A stretch of DNA of 7,994 nucleotides from an uncultured Clostridia bacterium (GCA_937892735.1 CALBGL010000105.1:1-7994), one strand, 5' to 3'; shown: positions 1 to 7,116, counted from the stretch's first letter. A program made the numbers and translations. Notes: generated from the letters alone by a model not told the origin.

Positions 1-1117
1 GACTCCGTCCGTTCCCCAATGCACTGACCGGACAATACCATATTGGCCGGCTGTTCCGATTGCGCGTATGATAAAAACGGCCGCAATGTGTGCACACAAT
101 GCGGCCTGAATACGGATATCGTCTCCTTGTATTACCGGATCCCGCATCCTCGCGTTTTCCGAGCGGATGCATATATTGTACCTGATAAAACAATTCTCTG
201 CTAATAATCGCGGGATGATGATCCCTGACCAGATACTGCGGCATTTCTCCCTGATTCCGGCAGATCTTCTGCTGCAGATAATCTTTTTTATACGTTTTCT
301 GCAGTAAAATATCCCCAGTGTATCGTTCCAGGCGCAGTAACCTCCCAATTGACGCCGCTGTCCATCCGATTTCTATATCGTCTCTTCCCTCCCCGAATCT
401 AGGCGCTCTTCCTTCTCGAATCCTTCGGCTTCTCTGCGTCCAGGACGGGTTCGGCGCCGGTATACTTTCTTGATTGAGCTGTCTGGCAATCTGTGCAAAA
501 CTCATTCCTTCTGCTGCCATCCAGAAAATTCTCCGCACCTGCACCGCTTCTTCTTCCAGGATTCGCAAAGGACGAATCCCCGCTATATCCGTTCTGGTAT
601 CTTCTTCATACCGATACCCATATATGGGGATATTCCTGGCCTCTCCATGCGGATACCGCTTCTGAAACCCCCATCGAATGTTTTCGGAAATACTGCGGCT
701 CTCCTCCTGGGCCATAGCGCCCAACGTCGTCAGCACAAACTCATTGGAGGGCTGCGCCGTATCCAGATTTTCCTTCTCAAACTGGATCGTTACATGATGT
801 TCTCGCAGCATCCTGAGTGCCATCAGAAAATCCCCGGTATTGCGCGCAAATCTCGAGATCGACTTACAGACGATCCGATCGATCTTACCTTCTGCACAAT
901 GCCGGAGAATTCTTCGAAAACCCGGCCGTTTCTGCACCGATGTGGCGGACTTCCCATAATCCGAATAAATGCCTCCGAAAACCCAGTCGGGTCTTGTACT
1001 GAGGAGATGGGTGAAATAACGCTTCTGATACTCAAAGGAATCCTCCTGACTCCCCATTTCCGTCGATACCCGTATGTAGGCCGCTACCCGAAGCGGCCGC
1101 ACTGTTTGTTCCTGCAA
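1..1117 (-). CDS. Large serine recombinase, 3' end beyond window
   Basis: Site-specific DNA recombinase of the resolvase/invertase superfamily, which cuts and rejoins DNA through a serine-DNA link. My translation gives one open frame of 372 codons running off the left edge. The N-terminal catalytic domain has AAYIRVST near residues 12-19, with Ser18 the expected nucleophile and Arg16 beside it. It continues with SDYGKSATSVQKRPGF (52-67), SRFARN (88-93) and a long helix starting at AQEESRSISEN (136-146). A recombinase DNA-binding domain follows (about 155-290), including the GYRY segment and the TAASIGRLLRLERYTGDI stretch. A zinc ribbon follows, with CTHC at 342-345 and a further Cys at 362. 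An in-frame TAA lies just upstream and no ATG precedes the catalytic motif, so the start is non-ATG. I chose TTG at 1117, with AGGGAG 8 bases upstream; GTG at 1126 is the alternative. Family members usually run to 450-550 residues, so a C-terminal coiled coil is probably outside. It could serve an integrative element or prophage; cargo is not visible here. Confidence 0.93.
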   Translation of the reverse strand, partial: MQEQTVRPLRVAAYIRVSTEMGSQEDSFEYQKRYFTHLLSTRPDWVFGGIYSDYGKSATSVQKRPGFRRILRHCAEGKIDRIVCKSISRFARNTGDFLMALRMLREHHVTIQFEKENLDTAQPSNEFVLTTLGAMAQEESRSISENIRWGFQKRYPHGEARNIPIYGYRYEEDTRTDIAGIRPLRILEEEAVQVRRIFWMAAEGMSFAQIARQLNQESIPAPNPSWTQRSRRIREGRAPRFGEGRDDIEIGWTAASIGRLLRLERYTGDILLQKTYKKDYLQQKICRNQGEMPQYLVRDHHPAIISRELFYQVQYMHPLGKREDAGSGNTRRRYPYSGRIVCTHCGRFYHTRNRNSRPIWYCPVSALGNGRS

Positions 1118-1193
1118 ATTCTCCACTCCCTTTCCGAATTATATCTCTTTCCCGCAGAGCGCTGCGGTGTACAGAGCTGTAGTGGAATTTTAT

Positions 1194-1206
1194 CAAATTC
1201 AATTTG
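1194..1206. promoter_or_regulatory. 13-bp palindrome upstream of the recombinase
   Basis: A perfect inverted repeat, CAAATT-C-AATTTG, lies about 75 bases upstream of the recombinase start. On the minus strand it is followed at once by GATAAAAT, a possible weak -10 region, but no convincing -35 is visible. It could be an operator or a recombinase-binding site. AT-rich palindromes of this size also occur by chance, so the functional reading is an inference. Confidence 0.25.
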
Positions 1207-1221
1207 AAAAGGAAAGAGTCA

Positions 1222-1661
1222 GAATCGCTCCTGTCCTGAAAAAGCCTGAGGTTTGAGACTTAGCGGCCCCGAAATACCTCTCCATACGACGCGTAGTATT
1301 ATCAAAATCTGGGGTTTCAGGCCGTTGTGTCCCTGAAAACTCCCGGAGTGATGATACCTCGCGACACGTAGTATCATCAGAATCTGGGATTTGAGGTCTC
1401 GGCAGCCTCGAAAGGTCCCGAGTGATGATACATCGCGACGCGTAGTATCATCAGAATCTGGGATTTGGGCTGTTGTAGCCACGAAAGTACCAGAGGTGAT
1501 GATACATCGCGACACATAGTATCATCAGAATCTGAGATTTGAGGTCTCGGCAACCTCGAAATGCCCAAAACGATGATACTTTGCAACGCATAGTATCATC
1601 AGAATCTGGGATTTCAGGCTTTGATGACCTCGAAATGCCCTTAAACGATGATACAATCGCG
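1222..1661. repeat. Tandem array of 74-bp units with paired hairpins
   Basis: The core GTATCATCAGAATCTGGG recurs at 1371, 1445, 1519 (one mismatch) and 1593, with a degenerate copy at 1296; the steps are 75, 74, 74 and 74 bases. A still weaker unit fills 1222-1295, and the last unit is cut short near 1661 without its closing arm. Hairpin A has arms GATGATAC and GTATCATC around 13 bases (1350/1371, 1424/1445, 1498/1519, 1572/1593). Hairpin B lies between successive A hairpins. Its arms differ per unit but still pair: TTTCAGG/CCTGAAA (1315-1321/1332-1338), GAGG/CCTC (1393/1406), GGCT/AGCC (1468/1477) and GAGGT/ACCTC (1541/1553). The period is not a multiple of three, so this is not a coding repeat. 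No cas genes are present and the 'spacers' resemble one another, so it is not CRISPR. Its function is unknown. Confidence 0.9.
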
Positions 1662-1681
1662 AGACCTTCCAGAATTTCCCA

Positions 1682-1726
1682 TAAAAAAAGAGCTGTGAAA
1701 AATGTACTCTCATTTTTCACAGCTCT
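1682..1726 (-). terminator. Rho-independent terminator of the transporter operon
   Basis: A perfect 16-bp stem, AGAGCTGTGAAAAATG (1689-1704) with CATTTTTCACAGCTCT (1711-1726), closes a 6-base loop. On the minus strand it is followed by seven T (1683-1689, the first shared with the stem). It begins 12 bases after the stop codon of the last permease gene. It should end the operon transcript before the 74-bp array. Confidence 0.93.
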
Positions 1727-1737
1727 CTCTGCATACA

Positions 1738-2622
1738 TTACCCCTTCAAAGAACCAATCATGACTCCTTTGACAAAGTATTTTTGGATCCACGGATACAG
1801 AATTAGGATCGGCACTGTGGCCACGATAACCGTCGCATACTTGATCGTGAAACTCATAGCATACGTATTGCCGAAAGCCGCTCCCATTGTCATATCATCG
1901 GTTTCGCTCTGTACCACAATATTTCGAAGAATCAACTGTAAAGGAAACTTCCTTTTCTCCCGCAGATACAGGTTCGCGCTGAACCAAGAATTCCAATGCC
2001 CAACCGCATAGAATAGGCCAATCACGGCAATCGTGGGAATCGATAATGGCAAAATAATCTTAAACAGGATCGTTCCTTCCCCTGCGCCGTCGATACGCGC
2101 TGATTCTTCCAGACTGGCTGGAATCCCCTGAAAAACCGTCCGCATGATAATCATATTATACGTAGAGATGGCCCCCGGAATAATCAGTGCAAAGAGTGAA
2201 TTATACATGCCCAGATTCCGCACTAAGAGGTATTCCGGAATCATTCCTCCGCTGACAAACATAGTAATGGTGATAAGGATCATCATCTGCTTTTTTAACA
2301 TGGGTCCCGGTCTAGACAGAAAATAGGCTCCTAGGCAGGTCATAAACAGATTGATCGCGGTACCGCAAACCACGACGATCATCGTATTTTTATAGCCGGT
2401 CAGGATATTAGGATTGTTGATGACGGCTTTAAAGGATTCTAAATTGGGACTCAGTGGATACAGAAGAATTCCGCCGTATGCCATGAATTCATCCGGATCC
2501 GATAGCGAAGCGAAAAGTACATATAAAAATGGATATACCGTAATCAGCATGAGAAAAATCATAAGCAGCGTATTCAGGCTCTCAAAAATGTAATCGCCTA
2601 CTTTTCTTTTATAGACTACCAT
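1738..2622 (-). CDS. lplC: Carbohydrate ABC transporter permease, LplC/YtcP type
   Basis: Inner-membrane permease subunit that pairs with the neighbouring permease to form the channel of a binding-protein-dependent sugar importer. The 294 residues match the usual LplC/YtcP length. Hydrophobic segments lie near residues 16-38, 80-102, 112-130, 140-160, 190-208 and 262-280. The EAA loop that docks the ATPase is present at about 171-196, with EESARIDGAGEGTILF followed by KIILP. The ATG lies 12 bases past the upstream permease stop, behind a G-rich GGGGGGGAC ribosome site, so translation of the two permeases is probably coupled. A strong terminator follows the gene. The family moves oligosaccharides or glycosides; the substrate cannot be read from this sequence. 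The symbol is by family resemblance, not proven orthology. Confidence 0.93.
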   Translation of the reverse strand: MVVYKRKVGDYIFESLNTLLMIFLMLITVYPFLYVLFASLSDPDEFMAYGGILLYPLSPNLESFKAVINNPNILTGYKNTMIVVVCGTAINLFMTCLGAYFLSRPGPMLKKQMMILITITMFVSGGMIPEYLLVRNLGMYNSLFALIIPGAISTYNMIIMRTVFQGIPASLEESARIDGAGEGTILFKIILPLSIPTIAVIGLFYAVGHWNSWFSANLYLREKRKFPLQLILRNIVVQSETDDMTMGAAFGNTYAMSFTIKYATVIVATVPILILYPWIQKYFVKGVMIGSLKG

Positions 2623-2634
2623 GTCCGTCCCCCC

Positions 2635-3564
2635 CTACCATAGACTCGTGTCTGTCAGGCGCCGACTCACCGTATTCGCAATCACAATCAAAATAATATT
2701 GATCACGGAATTGAAGAGGCCTACCGCCGTACTAAAACTGTAATCATTTTCTACCAGTCCCTTTCGATATACATATGTGGAAATCACATCCGCTACCTCA
2801 TAAGTCAGCGGATTATACAGCAAAAGGATCTTCTCAGAGCCCACGCCCATGAGGCCGCCCACATCCATAATGAGTTTGATGACTATGGTCGGCATGATGC
2901 CTGGCAAGGTGATATGAAACATCCGCTGAAATCGACCGGCTCCATCAATATAGGCCGCCTCATACTGTTCCTGATCCACGCTGGCCAATGCCGAAAGGTA
3001 GATAATGCTTCCCCATCCAAAGCCAGACCAGACTCCGCTCGCAATATAAATCGGACGAAACGCTTCTTTTCGCATCAGAAGATCCGTCCTCTCTCCGCCA
3101 AAGAATTCGATGATCGTGTTAAATAATCCCTCTTTGGCACTAAAGGTGACAAGCAATCCACAAATAACCACGGTGGATACGAAATGTGGCAGATACGTGA
3201 CGGTCTGTACCACTTTTTTGAACTTTTCATTCCGGACTTCGTTTAGGAGCAGTGCGAACAGGATCGGCGCCGGGAACCCAAACGCCAGATCCAGCAGACT
3301 GATGACAATCGTATTCTTCAGCGTTCGCACGAAATAGATACTGGAGAAAAACTCCTCGAAATGCGCAAATCCTACCCAAGGACATTCCCACATGGTCCTG
3401 GAAATTCGATATTCCTTGAAGGCGATCTGCAGTCCATATAACGGCACATATTTAAATACAATATAATAAACGACAACGGGCAGCGCAAAGAAAAGATACA
3501 GGTATTTATATCGTATAAGATCGATTCTCAGGCGCTGCCAATAACTTTTTTTATGACTCCCCAT
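2635..3564 (-). CDS. lplB: Carbohydrate ABC transporter permease, LplB type
   Basis: First permease subunit of the importer, COG4209/LplB-like, 309 residues and full length. The N-terminus is basic (KKSYWQRLRIDLIRYKYLY), then the characteristic first segment FFALPVVVYYIVFKYVPLYG (25-44). Further membrane segments are near 83-107, 117-142, 170-190, 222-240 and 280-300. The ATPase-docking EAA loop is at about 200-221, with YEAAYIDGAGRFQRMFHITL ending in P. The start has AGGAAG 8 bases upstream. It sits 64 bases downstream of the binding-protein gene, across a hairpin, and 12 bases before the second permease gene. No ATPase gene is seen. That is usual for this subfamily, which tends to share an MsmK-like ATPase encoded elsewhere; this last point is inference from the family. 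Confidence 0.94.
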   Translation of the reverse strand: MGSHKKSYWQRLRIDLIRYKYLYLFFALPVVVYYIVFKYVPLYGLQIAFKEYRISRTMWECPWVGFAHFEEFFSSIYFVRTLKNTIVISLLDLAFGFPAPILFALLLNEVRNEKFKKVVQTVTYLPHFVSTVVICGLLVTFSAKEGLFNTIIEFFGGERTDLLMRKEAFRPIYIASGVWSGFGWGSIIYLSALASVDQEQYEAAYIDGAGRFQRMFHITLPGIMPTIVIKLIMDVGGLMGVGSEKILLLYNPLTYEVADVISTYVYRKGLVENDYSFSTAVGLFNSVINIILIVIANTVSRRLTDTSLW

Positions 3565-3589
3565 ATTGGCACTTCCTTATATACGAATT

Positions 3590-3619
3590 AAAAGGGGCAC
3601 AGAACACCCGCGCCCCTTT
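3590..3619 (-). terminator. Intra-operon hairpin between binding protein and permease genes
   Basis: On the minus strand, AAAGGGGC (3612-3619) pairs with GCCCCTTT (3591-3598) around a 13-base loop and is followed by TTAATT. The stem is strong but the T-run is short. It therefore looks like a partial terminator or an mRNA 3'-end stabiliser rather than a full stop. This would favour high levels of binding protein over permeases, a common arrangement in such operons. Confidence 0.7.
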
Positions 3620-3628
3620 CCTTCTGAA

Positions 3629-5311
3629 TCAACCCGCCAAGAAACGATCATATGCGGCCTGTTTCGCCGTCAGGGCCTGATCAATCCCCATGCTGTTTAC
3701 TGTCTCTACATATGCATCCCAATCCGTGTCCAGACTCTTATCTCCCACAATAAACTCCATGTATGAAGTCTCCACATAAGTCTTGATATCTGGCATAACG
3801 GCATTGTACGCTGCCGTCTCATCCGCAGTCATGACCACACCATCGAAGATAATATCATCTGTCGCCAGACTCCAATTTGTCTGTGTATCTTCCTTATAGG
3901 GCTCATTCAGACTCATCTGTTCATAGAATCTGTAGTCATGTAGCCCCGGATAGTTGATGGGTCCGCACATCCAGCGGCAGATCGACTGTTCTTCCGTCCA
4001 TCCCTTATCATTCTGTTTGACTTCCTCTTTGATCGTAGGATATCCATCCACCATTTCGAAACTTTCTCCCTCGATGCCAAAGGTCATCTCCAGACTGCCC
4101 TGTTCCGTATACGCATAATCCAGCCAGCGCAATGCGACTTCCACATTTTCACAAGCCGTCGTCACCACAGTTCTCCGTCCACCCTGGCCACCCGAATTCT
4201 TATCGCTGATATCGCACTGGTATCCATCCGGCCCGATCAGCCACGGCACCGAAACTAGGTTATACTCTGGATTCTGTTCCTGCAGATTCTGATGATTCGC
4301 AATTAAGGTAGAATTCATGGAACCAATCGTAAATCCAGACTTATTTTGCGTGATCAGATTCATCTTTTCTTCCTTTGCAATCGCGAAATCCGTGTTAATC
4401 AGATCTTCCTCATACAGCTGATGCACGTATTCCAACAACTTCTTGAAGTTTTCCGTCGTCGGTCCATAGGCCACCTTGTCTCCATCCTTTTGGATATCCA
4501 GGCGCGCCCCAAACGATCCGCCCAGAACGCCAAACCAGTCAAATGACGTGGAGACTACAAAGGGTGTCTCATCCGTAGTATCACCATCGCCATTCATGTC
4601 CTGATCCCGAAACGCGATCAAGACATCAAACAGTTCATCCGTCGTCGTCGGCATCTCCATTCCCAACTGATCCAGCCAATCTTGGCGAATCATCGGTCCC
4701 AGGATCTTGCTTTCGAAAAACTGCATCGTCGACCAATCTCCCTGCAGACTACTGAAATGAACCAAGCGTCCGTCGCTCAGTACGCTGGACTTATAATTGG
4801 AAGGGTTGGCCTGCATCCATGCCCAATAGGCCGGCGCATATTGGGGAATCATCTCCGAAATATCCACGATGACGCCGTCTTCAAGCAGCGCTTCCATTCC
4901 GCCCGGATTATCGGACATGACCCAATTGATCAGATCCGGATATTGTCCGCTGGATATGATCGCCGCGAAGCTTTCCGTACTCGTGTTGTGATCCCACTGA
5001 ATCTTCACGTTCGTCTTTTCTTCCAGCATCTTGAAAAACTCCACATCTCCATAAGTCTCCATCGTGGCCGACATGGCGTCGTTAATCCGTATGTAATAGC
5101 TCAGTTCAATCGGATCATCGACCAACGGATATGTGAGCTCGCCCGTCTCCTGCGAGTCTTCCGTTTGGGATACTTCGCCTTGTGACGCATCCCCCGTAGA
5201 CTCATTCGTCCCCGCGCTCTCCTCCCCGGAAGAATTCGCCTCCGACGAACATCCCGCTACACTTCCTATGACCAGCATCAGGGCCAGGATCAGTGTCAAC
5301 AACTTCTTCAT
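3629..5311 (-). CDS. Extracellular sugar-binding lipoprotein, LplA/family 1 type
   Basis: Substrate-binding component of the ABC importer, held on the outer membrane face by a lipid. The 560-residue product starts with a lipoprotein signal: KK, a hydrophobic core, then the lipobox VAGC, making Cys21 the lipidated residue. Residues 22-60 form a Ser/Glu/Gly-rich acidic linker, and the folded domain starts about residue 65. A calcium-site-like loop, DMNGDGDTTDE, lies at 238-248, as is common in LplA-like proteins. Aromatic-rich stretches such as QYAPAYWAWMQ suit sugar stacking. The start is supported by AAAGGGGG 8 bases upstream and a promoter about 45 bases further up. It is the first gene of a three-gene operon with both permease genes. 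Likely substrates are oligosaccharides or glycosides, perhaps plant or host glycans; no adjacent glycosidase narrows this down. Confidence 0.94.
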   Translation of the reverse strand: MKKLLTLILALMLVIGSVAGCSSEANSSGEESAGTNESTGDASQGEVSQTEDSQETGELTYPLVDDPIELSYYIRINDAMSATMETYGDVEFFKMLEEKTNVKIQWDHNTSTESFAAIISSGQYPDLINWVMSDNPGGMEALLEDGVIVDISEMIPQYAPAYWAWMQANPSNYKSSVLSDGRLVHFSSLQGDWSTMQFFESKILGPMIRQDWLDQLGMEMPTTTDELFDVLIAFRDQDMNGDGDTTDETPFVVSTSFDWFGVLGGSFGARLDIQKDGDKVAYGPTTENFKKLLEYVHQLYEEDLINTDFAIAKEEKMNLITQNKSGFTIGSMNSTLIANHQNLQEQNPEYNLVSVPWLIGPDGYQCDISDKNSGGQGGRRTVVTTACENVEVALRWLDYAYTEQGSLEMTFGIEGESFEMVDGYPTIKEEVKQNDKGWTEEQSICRWMCGPINYPGLHDYRFYEQMSLNEPYKEDTQTNWSLATDDIIFDGVVMTADETAAYNAVMPDIKTYVETSYMEFIVGDKSLDTDWDAYVETVNSMGIDQALTAKQAAYDRFLAG

Positions 5312-5361
5312 TTCATTACCCCCTTTGGTATATGTATTTGGGTCGCCCCACGTTTTACTAA

Positions 5362-5390
5362 ATTATATTTCCATCAGCAAAAAGAAACAA
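5362..5390 (-). promoter_or_regulatory. Sigma-A promoter of the transporter operon
   Basis: On the minus strand, TTGTTT (5385-5390) and a perfect TATAAT (5362-5367) are separated by exactly 17 bases. The predicted start is near 5355, giving a leader of about 45 bases before the binding-protein ATG. The upstream DNA is AT-rich. The imperfect -35 leaves room for an activator. Confidence 0.75.
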
Positions 5391-5402
5391 GGAATTATGT
5401 CT

Positions 5403-5436
5403 ACAAAATATGGAATTTTGTCGATATGGACATATC
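5403..5436. promoter_or_regulatory. Two adjacent palindromes upstream of the operon promoter
   Basis: ACAAAAT-ATGGA-ATTTTGT (5403-5421) and GATATG-GA-CATATC (5423-5436) are both perfect inverted repeats. They lie directly upstream of the -35 box on the transcription side, where an activator would bind. They could be sites for a sugar-responsive regulator. The DNA is AT-rich and no regulator gene is in the window, so this remains a suggestion. Confidence 0.4.
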
Positions 5437-5579
5437 TCATTGTATTTTATCCATCTTTTCCTGTCATTTTCACAAATCCTTGTTATGATTTTGTTTTCAT
5501 TTTTGTCCATCCACTTCTCACATTCAAAATCCTTATAAACATAAATTTTATTTTGGGGAGGAAACTTTGATCTGAACAT

Positions 5580-5637
5580 AAAAAATCCCTCTTAGGTAGG
5601 CTTTGATGATTGATCTTGTCTACCTAAGAGGGATTTT
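5580..5637 (-). terminator. Long perfect hairpin terminator, probably bidirectional
   Basis: AAAATCCCTCTTAGGTAG (5582-5599) pairs with CTACCTAAGAGGGATTTT (5620-5637), an 18-bp perfect stem around a 20-base loop. On the minus strand the stem ends in TTTTTT, so it can terminate the pRiA4b-like gene. On the plus strand it ends in TTTT and may also work. It insulates the transporter promoter from the right-hand genes. The AT-rich stretch 5438-5579 between them shows no gene I can support. Confidence 0.88.
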
Positions 5638-5690
5638 ATCATTCCTTCTCCGAGTCTTTCTTCTTTATGATCGCCTTTATCCGCTGGATG

Positions 5691-6170
5691 TCAGCCCGCA
5701 GCATTCCAGTCCTTACAGATATCGATCCATCCTGACGAATGGGAATACTTCTCCAGTTCTTCCTGAGAGACTCGTCCGGCCTCTATCAGACCCAGCGCGC
5801 CTGCATTGGCCGTGATCTTCACATACCAGTCGTCTCCCAAGTCGTAGTGATAATACAGCATATCGGCAAGCGGCGTCTGTAACTTCGGCTGCTTGTCGGC
5901 AGAGTTACACTGTACGCACTCTTTGAGCTCCTCTTGAAGCCTCTCATCCATCACATCCTCAAAACAGCAGGGAATCCTGATGTCTTGCGCAAATTCGTCC
6001 TGGATCCTTTGTCCATGAAGTGCTACGATCTCGCCTACCGTTAGTCTTTCTAAGAGCGATATACACGAACATTCCGGCAGATTCAAAAATGCTTCCATCG
6101 GCAAGTCCTCTAAAGCATATACCTCCTGGTGAAACTGTATTTTCCTCTCATACAGCTCTTTTTCCTGCAT
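5691..6170 (-). CDS. pRiA4b ORF-3-like protein, C-terminal fragment
   Basis: A 159-codon frame whose C-terminal part has YYHYDLGDDWYVKITA (106-121), the hallmark YxYDxGDxW segment of the pRiA4b ORF-3 / IS1096 TnpR-like family (PF07929). The biochemical role of that family is unknown, and members are often carried by mobile DNA. The N-terminal half (ALEDLPMEAFLNLPECS and onward) I do not recognise. The expected start of the domain lies further upstream in other frames, so this is probably the tail of a broken gene. The ATG at 6170 has only a poorly placed GAGGG. At the 3' end the frame stops at DWNAAG. A second frame continues as a charged tail (MLRADIQRIKAIIKKKDSEK) to a stop at 5639, right against the terminator, which hints at another frameshift there. 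Confidence 0.6.
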   Translation of the reverse strand: MQEKELYERKIQFHQEVYALEDLPMEAFLNLPECSCISLLERLTVGEIVALHGQRIQDEFAQDIRIPCCFEDVMDERLQEELKECVQCNSADKQPKLQTPLADMLYYHYDLGDDWYVKITANAGALGLIEAGRVSQEELEKYSHSSGWIDICKDWNAAG

Positions 6171-6732
6171 GAGAGGCGTTTTCCCTCGTTTCTCTTAATA
6201 CATCTTCTGCTAATGGGTTGAGGATAACCAAAACGTTCGTCCTCTCCAACAAAGTCATGCTCCACTTCCACATATGAGACTTTATCGCGCAGTTCCTCCA
6301 TATCCATCCTGTACTGCCATATTTCTTCTCCTATACACAATGATCGATACGGCCCCGTGTATTTCTTGCGCTTGCCAGGTCTTGATGCTACTGGACCGAT
6401 AATCATCGTTCCAGAATTCTTCCTCCTCCATCCAGGGAGAACGAAATGCCCCCCACCACCAGTTCCATATATCGGCCTGCCGTGAGCCTGCCTTTATCGT
6501 CTGATTTTTTCCGCAGAATTCGTTTGAACTGCTCTGGTGGCAGCTCAAACTGATGCAAATGAGAATTCTGCCATTCGAGGATGATCCACCAATTCCAACC
6601 GCAAACGAATCGGACGTATCTCTTGACGCACCTTCGGCAGCCGCAATACTCCCAGATTCTGTTTTTCCTCCGCTGTCTTCCCGTTTTCCTTGCAACACCT
6701 GTTTTCTGGATACTCCAAAATCTATCCCTCAC
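6110..6732 (-). pseudogene. Broken 5' part of the pRiA4b ORF-3-like gene
   Basis: Just upstream of the C-terminal fragment, the minus strand carries pieces of the same family in different frames. WWIILEWQNSHLHQFELP, inside a frame spanning 6403-6732, matches the conserved 'GWxxSHLHxFEI' region that normally precedes the YDxGDxW block by roughly 50-100 residues. The frame then moves to 6110-6406 (RKKYTGPYRSLCIGEEIWQY, then DMEELRDKVSYVEVEHDF), and moves again near 6170-6200 into the C-terminal fragment. No single frame spans the whole length and no good ribosome site and ATG exist at the 5' end. A once intact gene carrying at least two frameshifts is the simplest reading. Sequencing error is the alternative. 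The exact 5' limit is uncertain. Confidence 0.6.
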
Positions 6733-6872
6733 TCTTTCCTATGAATACACTCTTTCAGAGATTCCTTCTCTCGCAAGCAGCGTATCGCTCTCATTCTCCC
6801 CAAGGATCCCACCCTTTTATCCTCTTTTGCAGTACAATCCAGAACTTTCGGCACTGGAAAGGAGCGTTCCTG

Positions 6873-7116
6873 ATGGGATTCTTCAAAGCAGACCCTGCTA
6901 AGACATTCCACAAAGCGATTCACGCGCTACATCGTCAACAGTGGAAAAAGGGAGTTCCATATAGACGGCATTCCCCCTCGTCTCACCGCCTTCAGTTATG
7001 ATGCAGTCGCACAGAAATGACTGGAAATGGCATCTGTACAAGGGCAAAAAGATGTGTCTCAACTGCTTGCCAAAATGGCAGAGGATTATGAAATGGATTC
7101 GTCCATAGAAGAGTAG
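6873..7116 (+). pseudogene. Decayed Sel1-repeat-like gene
   Basis: AAAGGAG at 6858-6864 sits 8 bases before ATG at 6873, which opens MGFFKADPAKTFHKAIHALH, a start typical of small TPR/Sel1-type proteins. That frame ends at a TGA after 43 codons. The frame shifted by one base continues as IDGIPPRLTAFSYDAVAQK, then a TGA at 7018-7020, then LEMASVQGQKDVSQLLAKM and AEDYEMDSSIEE before the TAG at 7114. The segment A-Q-K-stop-L-E-M-A-x3-G fits the Sel1 consensus AxxWLExAAxxG, with the stop exactly where Trp is expected. So the gene carries a frameshift and a TGG-to-TGA nonsense change, and is short enough that internal repeats have probably been lost. Sel1 proteins mediate protein contacts; no specific role can be given. 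Family assignment is moderate. Confidence 0.5.

Noticed and set aside
470..1207. Plus-strand 245-codon open frame
   Set aside because: It lies opposite the recombinase frame, which has clear family motifs; the plus-strand product has no recognisable features.
1222..1661. CRISPR array
   Set aside because: The regular spacing suggested one, but the segments between conserved blocks resemble one another (GAGGTCTCGGCA recurs in two units), the conserved block is longer than the variable part, and no cas gene is present.
1219..1792. Minus-strand open frames encoding repeated peptides (QILMILRVA-type)
   Set aside because: The 74-bp period puts each unit in a new frame, and the frames have no convincing ribosome sites. 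One runs through the terminator into the permease gene. They are by-products of the DNA repeat.
4682..5185. Plus-strand 167-codon open frame
   Set aside because: Antisense to the binding-protein gene, and its product resembles no family.
5133..5579. Open frames on both strands across the operon promoter region
   Set aside because: The DNA is AT-rich, holds a good promoter, and the translated products look like random hydrophobic or charged sequence. Neither frame has a usable ribosome site.
7018..7020. TGA read as tryptophan (recoding)
   Set aside because: The same window uses TGG for Trp throughout and TGA as a true stop for the binding-protein and flippase genes, so a nonsense mutation is far more likely.
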